Assembly (NCBI GenBank): GCA_033961575.1
Contig: CM066732.1
Location: 96,835,187-96,899,186, forward strand
From: Aselliscus stoliczkanus
Taxonomy: Eukaryota; Chordata; Mammalia; Chiroptera; Hipposideridae
DNA length: 64,000 bases
Direction: 5' to 3'
The number at the start of each line of letters is the position of its first letter. The first letter of the stretch is position 1. Both the position numbers and the translations under genes were made by a program. Below, in pieces: positions 1 through 14,100 of the stretch. Below the pieces are notes generated by a model. It saw only the letters and a list, made by a program, of their open reading frames with translations, made no database searches and was not told the DNA's origin.

Positions 1-378
1 GGAGCTGCCCATGATAATTTGCTCTCTAAAGTAAAGCCAGTTTCAGAAATAACAGGAAGCTTTTCTTTAATACACAATGGGATATTCTGGATTCAGATAC
101 AGTGGTTTTTCCACTGGACAGACTGGTTTTGTTCTATATGATCCCTATTTCCTGATAATATCTTTGAGTTTCCTCTTGCAAAGATCCAAGTGGTAAAATA
201 CTCCTTTAGTAAATAAAAGATTTACTGAACCTATTCATTCAGAGCCAATGGTCTACAAACCTACGTCATGTATTCAGTAAACAGCTAACAGGCACACAAA
301 AGCAAAATCAGTGGTAGCTCTGTAATACAACAGATTAAAACACCATGCAGGCAATCCACCAACATTTGTCTAACTATA

Positions 379-691
379 CAGCTGACCCCTGAATGTGGTT
401 TGAACTGCGTTTGGTTCACTTATACGTGTATTTTCAATACCTGTGCTGTTTTTGATCAGCAGTTAGTAGTCCAAGGATGCCGAGGGCCGAATGCATGCAC
501 TGATCCACACCATTTTATATAAGGGACTTGAGCATCCACGGAAATGGGTATCTGCAGAGAGTCCTGGAACCAATCCCCTGCAGATACCGAGGGGCAACTT
601 AAGTTTTGCAGGCATCAAAACTTATACATGGACTTTTCGACTGTGCAGGGAATCTGCGCTTCTAAATCCCTCATTGTTCAAGGGTCAACTG
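379..691. mobile_element. Tigger-type MITE, MER2-like
   Basis: The ends are inverted repeats: CAGCTGACCCCTGAA on the left, and on the right TTCAAGGGTCAACTG, whose complement CAGTTGACCCTTGAA differs at two of 15 positions. TA flanks both ends. The interior (ACTTATACGTG, GGTATCTGCAGAGAGTCCTGGAACCAATCCCC) matches the MER2 family of Tc1/mariner (Tigger) elements as I know it. It is about 313 bp and non-coding, inside TMEM87A intron 2. Confidence 0.85.
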
Positions 692-934
692 TATATAGTA
701 AACACCCCCAAAAAAAGTTAAGAAAATAAAGTTCACACAATTAAGTAGTCTGAAGATTATTCAGTGAAAGGACCTTAGTTATATCTACATATGTTTTTAC
801 CTACATAGTACTGGACTATCAAATTTCAGAACTTAAACTGAGAGTAAGTCATTAGATGTAGAAAACTGGTATTTTAAAAGTTTAAAGATTACTCAAAAAC
901 CTGAACAAAAACTTCATGAAATGCAAAAACTCAC

Positions 935-3279
<2,345 letters not shown>

Positions 3280-3719
3280 CTTCACAGCCCTGGAGAGTCT
3301 CCCGAAAGCATTTCACCTTCTTCCGGTTCGTCCCGCCCTCTTCCGGCTCTGCTCTGGAGTGGGCCGGATCATCCGGGTCCTCGAAACCTCGCGAGGCTCG
3401 TTTGTTTTGCGACTCAGCGGCCCCTCCTTCCGGTAGATGTCATTGTGTGGTGTGGGGCTGTTAGACGTACTACGCAGGCGTCATGTCGTTGTAACCTGGT
3501 CACCTTGGAGAGTTAGGGAGATCGCCCAAAGCCACCTCCGCCTCGGTCGGCTGTTCTGTCTCCCAGCCTTTAAAGGGTTTGGGGACCAGGCAGTTACCTA
3601 CGAGTATGTAGTGTTTGGCTCTGGCTTCCTCCCGTTCGCTCCAGCCCCATATTTCCTTTACGAGTCAAAGTCAGACTTCGGGACTAAAAATCTGGGAAAT
3701 CCGTAGTCTGGCTGTTTGG

Positions 3720-4175
3720 CATCTAGTAGTGAGTTCTCGCTTTCCGGAGGTATTTTCGCAATGAGTGGAATTTGGTGGTGGTGCAGAAGAAGATTCCTAA
3801 ACTAGATGGTGTCATAGATAACCTCTTTAAAAAGCCCCCTTCTAGCCCTGGAAAGTATGATGCTACTGTAGAGTTTGGCGGGAGATCATAAACCTCCAGC
3901 AAAAGACCCGCCGGCCCTTTCCACGCCAAGCTAAACACGGGGAGAAAGCACATCAGTTATACACATATATGGCGTCACTGTCACTGAGCCAGACCTGCAG
4001 AAGCTTCGCCCAAATCAGGATATTTCCTGATTCTCACGCTCTTGAGTTTTCATCCTCTAGGGCTCTTTGCGTACACGCGCCTGCGGCTGCAAGACAGTTT
4101 CGGTTTCTAACCAAAGCAGTCCCTCATCAGCCAGTCACTACCAAGAACAATATGCAAAATAAATCCCGGTAGAAG
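3720..4175. other. Unrecognised segment between promoter and GANC first coding exon
   Basis: This stretch could be GANC 5' untranslated sequence or a gene relic. A plus-strand frame at 3764-3890 reads like coding sequence (NEWNLVVVQKKIPKLDG, then VIDNLFKKPPSSPGKYDATV) before a stop. CpG density falls off across it. An AATAAA occurs near 4158. I do not recognise the peptide. No poly(A) tail or clear target-site duplication was seen. Confidence 0.3.
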
Positions 4176-4375
4176 CACTTGTTTGGGCCTGGCAATCCAG
4201 GAACAAGAGTCGATTTGTCTCTCCTTCAAGACCTGGAGGGGACTTCCCATTTCTGAGAAACCTGAAGGTGCTGGTGGTAACTTAGAAAGAGGCCTGCCTG
4301 TCTTATTCACGTTTTGAAAAGATCGCACCAGACCTTGGCCTGAGAGCTGGGAGCCTGTGAAGTGACTGGTAAGCC

Positions 4376-4404
4376 ATGGAAGCAGCCAAGGAGGAGGAAA
4401 TCAG
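4376..4404 (+). CDS. GANC: GANC coding exon 1
   Basis: The ATG has a good Kozak context (gccATGG, purine at -3). It encodes MEAAKEEEI plus two bases of Ser, then donor GTAAAG. The 5' boundary of this exon is not clear: no convincing polypyrimidine acceptor lies just upstream, so it may continue into 5' UTR. Confidence 0.88.
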
Positions 4405-5158
4405 GTAAAGGCTCAGGGGTCCTGCAGGTTCTGGCTTTGAAGGTTTTATCGAATGTTTGTACTTCTTATTTGCATGTTTTATATTTGTGCATTTTATCAT
4501 TTTTTTTTCTCAGTTCTCCAGATATTAGTTCGTATTAATAGCTAGACCCTCATAAAATACTTTCAGGATGGTTAACAAAATTGGAAAAGTTGTGATCAGA
4601 ACTCCTAACACGTGAATTTCAGGCACATTGTTTACCAAGTTCAGCTATGCCTACCTCTTCCCCTATCATTCCAGAGCTTATTCTTCAAAGCTGGCAAGAG
4701 GAGACTGCAAATTTATTTAATCTATGCACACTTAATTAAAAGAAACAGTGACATGGACTGAGTCAATGAAGGATTTGATTGTCTTTTTAGTATGACTGAG
4801 TGTGTCTGTCTGGGCTTGTTTTCATAATATTTTATGATTGGTGTTCATTCGTAGCTTCCTACATAATCGTGGACATACTAACCACAGCTGCATTCAGCCA
4901 CACCTCCATGAAAGCCAATGTTTTTTTCTTAAACCATGTAGTCGTTTTAATTGGAATGTGTTAAATACATAATCTCAAATAGCAATATACATACATCTTG
5001 TTCATGGTTTATTCCAAAAACAGCTATTTTGGAAACTTGGTCTTAAAAAGCATATCTAGGGCCGGCCGAGTGGTGCGGTGGTTAAGTGCTGGCTTGGGAC
5101 GCCAGCGGCCCCAGTTCGGGTCCCACATATGAGGGTCAGTGACACTGCCCTCAAAAAA

Positions 5159-5193
<35 letters not shown>

Positions 5194-8100
5194 AAAGCAT
5201 ATCTAGGTTGTCAGCATCTTCCTTTTTTTCTTTTTTAAATTACTTTCAGGTGTACAAAAATAATGTAGTAGTTAGACATTTACACCCCACACAAAGTGAT
5301 ACCCCCTTCCCCAAGCTACTACCCCTATGACATTGTGTATAGCTGTTACAATTCCATTGACTCAATTCCCTATGCTGTACTCCACATCCCATGACCATAT
5401 ATATATTAAATTATAGTTGACATTCAGTATTATTCAGCTTCAGGTGTACAGCGCAGTGGTCAGGCATCTATACCATCCATGAAGTGGTCTACCTAATAAA
5501 ATAAATGCCCATCTGACACCCTACAAAATCTTTATAACATTATTGATTGTATTCCCCAAACTGTCTTTCATATCCCCGTGTCAATAGTGTTGCTACCAAT
5601 TTGTGCTTTCTAATCCCCTCACCTTCTCCCTCCTCCCTACCCCACTTTCATCTAGCAACCCTCAGTTTTTTCTCTTTATCTCTGAGACTATTTCTGTTTA
5701 GTCTGCTCATTTATTTTGTTCTTTAAATTCCACGTATAAGTGAGATCATATGATATTTGTCTTTCTCTGTCTGACTTATTTCACTCAGCATCTTCTTAAA
5801 AAGCTAACGATGTTTCTTCTACACCTGTTTCTATTCATCGTCTAGCACCTTGCACATAACCTGTATTATAGCGTTTGTCAGGTTGATTTGTGATTGTTGG
5901 TTAGGCTCTCACAAAAATCTTGAACACAGTCCTTCATATCTTCCTCAGGGCCAGCACTCAGTAAGAAGATTCTGAAAATATTTTGTTGAATAAATAAGTG
6001 GGTGGGTTGTTTTTGTTTGTTTGATTTGCGTTTTTTGTTGGCTTTTGCTCCTTCCGATTTTACTGTTGTAGTCATAGCCCTCACTCATTATTTTAAAAGA
6101 ATCCTTACTCATAAGTGACAGTGCTCTTTTTCTATTGCTCAGAGTAATCCCAAAACTTGATGTTTTGTTGTTTACCTTGAATGATTTACAAAAGGATCTT
6201 ATTCTGCAGCACATATATTATTATGTTATGTTATATTATGACCATGACACAGTTTTGCATTGCAGAGGTTTACTTCCCATGTTCATGCCACAGTTAGAGA
6301 AGGTACAAAAATTGGATTCACAAACCCTATGTGAATTAACTTTCTTAATATGTCTGTTTATTTAGTGTTGAAGATGAAGCTGTGGATAACAACGTTTTCA
6401 AAGACTGCAGCAAGATTGCTTTCTATAGGTAAAGAGTAGAAATGTATTACCTAGATCAAAACATTTCTGACAGTATTTCAAAACTGATGTTTAATAAATT
6501 TTTGAGATCTCATAGGCTTTCAAGGAAAAAGTAATTAGGAAATTCAGTGTTTAAGGAATTTATCAGATAGAAGACGTTTGCCTTTAACTTGATGCACTTA
6601 TTACTATATTATTTAAATTTTTCAGTAAACGCATTTTATTTTAGAAGTCAAAGTGCTTTAAAACTAATGTTAAAATTTTATGTCTTGGGCTGGCCGAGTG
6701 GCGTGGTGGTTAAGCGCTGGCTTTGGAAGCCAGTGGTCCTGGTTGGAGTCCCACATGTGAGGGCCAGTAACACTGCCCTCAAAAAAAAAAAAAAAAAAAA
6801 AATTTATGTCTTTGAAGAGATAATATGTTTACATGGTTCAAAACTTAATGCTATAAAAAGATGTACATTGAAAGTATTGTTTCTATTCCTTTCCTGTTCT
6901 GCCCCATTCCATATCTTGTCCTTGTAACTAGATTTAGTAATTTCTGTTAATCCTTCAAGGACTTCTTTTTGTGACTACAAATATTCTTATATCACCACCT
7001 TTCTTATACCAAGTAGCTTTTTGTATACACTGTTGTGAGCCTCTTTTTTTTTTCTGCTTCATGAATATATGGAGATTGTCCTTCCTTTTTACAGCTACAG
7101 AATATTCCACTGGGTAGATATGATGTATTCAGTTTTTCTCATACTCCTAGACTTTTGAGTCATTTTCAATCTTTTGCTATAATAGCACTGCCACAATGAA
7201 AAGGTATACATATATCATTTCCTACACATGGAAGCATATTTATAGGATGAATTTCCAGAAGTGGGATTACTAGGTCAAAAAGTAAATGTATTTGAAATTT
7301 TAACTATGTAGCAGATATTCCTCCATAGGGATTCTATCATTTTTTACTTCCATCATCACTATATAAGATTGCCTATTTCCCCAGAGCTTTATGTGATCTT
7401 GAAATTGAAATCACCAAAAATTGTATCATATATTACAACTTTCTAATTTATTCACACAGCTCTAGAAGAAGAAAATCATATCATTTTCATTCTGAACAAG
7501 TACCTTAGAGAGACTTCTTTAGTGAAGTCCTGGACACCTTGTTAAACCACTAGATTATATTGGATTTCCACTAGAATTTATTAAGTTTCTATTAAAGTAT
7601 ACATGTCATGGAAAGAGGGAGTAAAATTAACAAGCTAATAACTGTCATCTATGAAAACTGCCCCATTTTCTCAATAAAGGGACAAAATACCATCCTTGAG
7701 AAATGTTATGTTGAACAATTTTATTAGTATTTTCCTTATTAGAACTAATTTCATTAGCACTTTTTTTTTTTTTTTTTTAAGATTTTATTGGGGAATTGGC
7801 GGAGGGGAACAGCATTGGGGAATCGGGGAAGGGGAACAGACAAGCTGCTGTCTTTTTGTTCTTCAGTTTAGTTGCGGAGGATGTTGCTTCACTGTTGGTA
7901 TCGTCATTGAGCTCTTCCCGGATGAGGCAGATCGGTCGCTGGCCTCTGGATGTCGCTCACCGCGGCTATTGGCAGCTCATGCTTGGCTGCCAGCCGCTCA
8001 CGCTGGCTGCGGGCCACTCACTGTAGCCTATGGCAGCCCACTGCAGCAGGGGCTGCAGCCCACACCATCACCAAGGCTCGCACAGCCCAGCTCCAGGTGG

Positions 8101-11100
8101 AGCTGTTGTTAGCTGTAGAGGGCAGTGTCACTGGCCCTCATGTGGGATCCGAACTGGGGCCGCTGGCATCCCAAAACCAGCGCTTAACCAATGCGCCACT
8201 CAGCCGGCCCTCATTAGCACTTTTTAACAAAGTACTACTGTTAGTACTTTATTGGAGTGCTGTCTGTGCCAAATTCATTTACTATCATATAAATTTTAAT
8301 GACTTCCCCATGATAATATAGTCTATTGGATGCTGACAGTCACAAATAATTCTGAGGCATGTGTATACTTCCGATCTGTAGGCGTCAGAAGCAGCAGCTG
8401 TCCCAGAAGTCCACCTATCAGGCATTACTAGACTCAGTCATAACAGACAAAGGCAGCACCAAGTTCCAAGTCATCAATGAAGCAACTAAGGTGAGATAGA
8501 AGTATTTTCTACAGAGAAATATTTGTTTCTCTGTTTATTTGAGTTGAATGATTAAATTTCCACAAAGCCTAATTAAAATTATGTATGCTATAAAAATCAA
8601 CTTTGTTAGAGAAGTAATATAATCTTTTTCGTGTCTATTCTGATATTACTTTAAAAAGAATATGAATAGCAACTACAGATTTCATGTGTATCAGATGCCT
8701 CTTTAGATGTTCTTCAAATGTTATTTCCTTTTAGTCTTCATAATCCATTGTATTATCCCCAATTTTCAGATAAGGAAATTGAAATCTAAAGTCACTTGCT
8801 CGAAGTCACAGCTAGTAATCAGTATCTTTTACTAGTTACAGCTGGTAACCAGAATTTTCCCCTGCACCTATTGAGTGTATCAAGCACCCATACTCACTAT
8901 TACACAGCATACAGTTGAGCATACAACCGGACCATTGTACAGATTCAGTGAATTTCTAAACCTTAAAATGTGGGTGGGCCAGGGGAGCAAGGGACTATGT
9001 AGTTGAAAAACACAAGTCACAAATGTTCCATCTCCTGAGCTCCTTCACTAGCAGATCACTGTACTTATTGCCTACTGAGAAGATTAGAGCAGTACTATAT
9101 CCTAAGTTCTTTTTTTCACCTGTCAAGTCGCCAGACTACTGGGCTATACACATGGGCCACATAGACGAAGTGCTATGGGCTGAGCTAGGAAGTATAGCTC
9201 TGCCCAAGTACCTGATGCTCCCATCCTGACCCTCACTTCAAGATCCTCCCCCATCTTTGAAAGCTAAGGCCTCCCAAACCAATCTGGCTTAATTAGTAAT
9301 TCATGTAACTGACAGACATAGAGCCATGTGGTCTAGGTCCCTAATAACTTGGACAGTAGCTCCACCAACTCACTACCAAATCCCAGTTCTGGGAAGTAGA
9401 CTGAGAAAGAAACCCCACTTTCACTGCAGAGCTATGAGAGCTCTCCTTATGACTACCATGGCTCTGGCCCTGTAGTGCTGCACTGAGAGATCTCCTCAGA
9501 GAAGACCCCACAAAAACTACCCCAGAACATCAGGGATTTCTCTATAGCATTTGTAAGGCCTTTAACTTAGCAAAGGATCCCAACTTTATTCTCAGACAGG
9601 AAGAGCAAATGCACAGTGAGGAAAGTAACTTCCGTTATGAAGTTTTATAGATAATTGCTGATTTCATAGGTGTGGAATTTTCTAACATAGCTTTCTTGTC
9701 CGAATTCAAAATAGAGGCTAGAATCATATCAACAGTTCTGTGTTCTCTATCCCTGTTCCCTGTCCCCAACTTCTGGTTACTTAAGGATGTACTTATGGTG
9801 ACAGTACACTTAGTTCATCTCTCAACTACACACAGATGGGATGGTTAGCCTTTCTCCAAAACTTAGTGCTGCTGCTTATACCACCCATGTTTTTTTCCGG
9901 AGGAATTTGCCTCTTTTGAGCTCTCAGCTCATGGTAACCATGAAGTCATAGGTCCTCTATTGCTGATCCAAGTCTTCCAAACTATACATCCTTTTGTAGC
10001 CTAGTTTCATAGCTGTTCATAGGAAAACATGGGGTAGCACTAATTTTTTTCCTAGAGAGCCACCTGCCACTTGCATGTGGTATAATAGCCTGACACTCAA
10101 CCAAACCCCTGGATTCAGGGTCAGAAGCAGTTGACTCTAGGAAGTGCAAGGAGTCCACCAGAGACCTTCCAGGAGTCATTAGGCCTGCGACCAAATGTCA
10201 GGTACCTTTCCTGTCTCGTTTTTCCTGTCATTTGCTCATTTTCCTTCTTGTCCCCAATGTGTCTAACCCTAGAGAGTTGTAGCTGTTCCATGGTCAAGGC
10301 AAGAATCCCTTTGGGTCCTTGGGGAGGTTTAGTATATTGATCACCGCCTGAACGATCCAGTGTCATGACAACACGTGCTGAGGCAAAGCAAGTGAGGCAA
10401 AAGCCTCATGCATACTAGTGTGGGCCAACATGCAAATTCTCAGTGCCACTTGATACCAGCGCAGTGAGTGGTAGATCCCCACATATGGCCTTTTACAAGA
10501 CTATAGATCAGGATCCTGAAATTGTGAGGGATAATGCTGTTCAGATCAGATGCCAGAAATGGATACCACCAGATCTGGATGCCTTCGAAGGAAAAGAAGC
10601 CACAGTCCAGGAGGACCCTTAGGATCTCAGCACAAGACAGCACATGGTCCAGAAGGGATCTGAGGGGCCCAACAAGCAAGGGCAAGTTACCCAGGATGTC
10701 AGCAACATGGCTCTCAAGACCCAGAACTTTGAGGACCCCTGGGAACGGACTCCATTTTCAGGTATTGGAAATATCAGTGTGCTTAGGGAATCTGCATGCT
10801 CTGATTTCAGGCAAATGCATGCAAATGTGTATGTTTTGGGAGGTCACCCTGAAATTCTGAGCTGAACTCCATTTTAATGACCTCCTAGTCACTTGGACTT
10901 GAGGTGACTATTACAGACTTAAAATTTCATGTCCTCTGTCAGTTTGATAGAGACAACAAAGCTGCAGGCTAATCACTAAAGGTTTGTACCTTGTCTCCCA
11001 CTCAGTGCATAGTCAAGGAGCCCTCCAATGGGGGTGGTTTCCCAGCGATTTCACAATAGGCTATGGTATGGGCGTGGTCTGGAGATTTAAAACAAACTGC

Positions 11101-14100
11101 ATACACCCACTTACTCAGAAGGACAGCTTTTTATTTCAGGTTCAGAAAGACGAGCCCAAAGTCTAGGAGGAGCCTATTCAGCTCACAGCTGTAGTTCTCA
11201 GATTTCACTGATGAGCCAGATTCTGACAAACCCAGCACCCTTAGTGCCTGCCTGCCCCCACACCATTAAAACCCTTAAAGCAGTAACTGTTGGCAAGATC
11301 TATTGTTAATTTTTGAAAACATTCTTCCCAATCTGCCTCTTAATAAGCAACCAGGAAACAGAACCAAGCTTCATTCAATATTCTCTTAGTTCAGATTGTC
11401 ACAACAAAATACCATAGACGGGTGTCTTAGACAACAGACGTCTATTATGTTTCTCACAGTCCTGGAGTCTGGGAAGTCCAAAATCTAGGTGTCTGGTGAG
11501 GACCCTCTTCCTGGCTTACAAACTTCTATCTTCTTACTGTATATTCACACAGTGGAGAGAGAGCTAACTCGGGTCTCTTCTTGTAAGGGCACTATCCTGT
11601 CGTGACTCATCAAAACCTAATCACCTCCCAAAGGCCCTATCTCCAATACCATCACACCGAAGCTTAGGGCTTCAACATGTGAATTTGGGGGGAGAGGGGG
11701 TAATAATTCAGTCTGTAGCATACGTTGTTCCTGGGACACAGTAATTTTACAATACCAGCTCAAGTGTTGCTCTGTGTGTCGTCTCCAAGCCATGCTCTGA
11801 ACATCTAGGCTTTGAAGAAAAGCTGGTTGCAGGTTCAGATACATACATTTTCTCACATAGGGTCCCAGTGTAGTATCTTGCCTATTTCTGACAATAGAAT
11901 AACAGGTAGATATTTGATAATGAAGCTTCTAGAAGAAAATCTAAAAAGAAAGGCGTTATCGGTAAAGTATTGATTGCTTTTTTGAGAACTCTTCTTTTTT
12001 TCTGCTACTATCAATTTTTTACCTTCAGTGAAAATTTGACCTGGATTGAGAAACAGAGGAAATCTAGTCTAGTGACATTAGAGCAGAGGAATTTATGCTG
12101 TTTTCTGAGTTTAGCTAAATAGCAACAAGACCTGTCTTTGACATACTTTATATTGCTAATTTTGATGCTTTCTCATGACCATTTGGTAATATATTTACTT
12201 TCTTTTGTGGCCTGTTTGCAGGTTTTCAACAGAGACAACACTTCTAGCAGCTTCTCTAAAAGTGTGGCGAAATATCTGAGCATTTTCATGAAGTTACCCC
12301 TTGCCTCTTCATCTAAGCCTGATGAAAATGGGACTTGCCCAACCAGCTACTTCCTCAGTGGATGAGGCACAACTACCATTTATTAGCCAATATTATTTCT
12401 GCAGAAATGCCAGGAACAGGCAGCTAATTTGGAAACTAGCCAAACAATCAGAAGCACACCTGGACAGGCTAGTTTTCCTGGGCGAACAGGCTAATGCCCA
12501 GCATGAACTTGCCAACATTCTCCATAGAGAATCAGTGCTTGAAATAAACCAACTGGCTGCAACTGTGGAAGGGGCCTTTGACTCTGATTTGTATGTTTGG
12601 TTGCATAAGGTCATTATGTTTACAGCAGGGTTTTTGCTACCTCCTTTCATATAGTTAGGATTCCTTCCTGGCATGTAAAGACAGAATATACAGACCAGTC
12701 TTTGTTTAAAAAAAATTTTTTTTAAAGAAAGCTATTTTGCTAAAAATGGGAGGATCTCTGAGTACATAAACTAGATGCAATTTGTTAATTATATATAGAC
12801 AGACAACCTAGGTACACTTCTGTTTAGCATGTACTTGCCTATTTTTGCCTACCCAAAGCCCCTGCTCAAGTCTCTCTTCCTCCAGGAAGATGCCCCAGAA
12901 CCCCTCTCCTAGTCATCATTAATATTCCCCTTCCTTGTTCTCCCACAGCACTGCTCTTGACCTATCTCAACAGAAAATGCTTTATGTTTACTATGTATGT
13001 GTTTTGTTCCCTGTAAATTGCAATCCCCTAAGACTTGAGCCATCCTGTCTTTTTTTTGAGGGCACCTCATAGGTGGGACCCAAACTGGGGCTGCTGGCTT
13101 CCCAAGCCAGTGCTTAACCACCGTACTACTCAGTCGGCCCAACCCATCCTTTCTTTTCATAGCAAACAGCACATCCCAATATTAGATGCCAAATAAATGT
13201 TATTTGAATTGAATTTGAGACAGCAATGGAAATATATAACTAATTTGGAACAGAATACATAATCCAACAGGATTTCAGCTTTATATTTGGACACATTTTC
13301 AAATTTGGAATTCTGATGGCACACTTTGAGTGATTCAAATATAAAAGAACATTAAACATGTAAGCAATGATTACAGTATGATTTGGGGTGGGAGAAAGGG
13401 GAGATGTTGGTCAAATAGTACAGACCTCTAACTATAAGACAAATAACTTCTGGAAATCTAATGAACAACATAGTGATGATAGTTAATAATACTCATATAC
13501 TTGAAAGTTGCTAAGAGAGATCTTAAATGTTCTCATCACAAACAGGAAATGATAATTATGAGACAGGCAGGTGTTAGCTAACGCAATGGTGATGATTATT
13601 TTCCAGTATATAAGTTATCAAATCAACACATTGTACACCTTAAACTTAGACAATGTTATATACCAATTATATTTCAATAAAACTGGAAAAACTATAGTAT
13701 GAACACTACTGCATCATAACCCTGTCTTAAGCAACATGACCACTGCATTATTTACCAGATCACTTTTCAGTATCATGTCACTGTTTAAGTGCCCTGATTA
13801 CTTTTCTGTATTCCCAAAAGCAGGGTTCTAGTAATGTCGTTTTTTTGGTGCTGCTTTGCTTTGACATTCTCCCTACTTCCTATCTGTTCCTTGTACCACA
13901 TTGTACTTGATTTAGACTATGTCACACAGCCTATCCAGCTTAGCCTTTTATTGGGTTGTCGGAAAAGTCATGGCACATGTTTGCAACAGATGGCACTAGT
14001 TCAGTTCAGGAAGTAGTAGGGTCGTTCAGATCTATGTTATTGCTATGTCATTTGACAGCTGACAGTTCTAGCTTCATTCTAAAAAAAAAAAATTGAGAGA

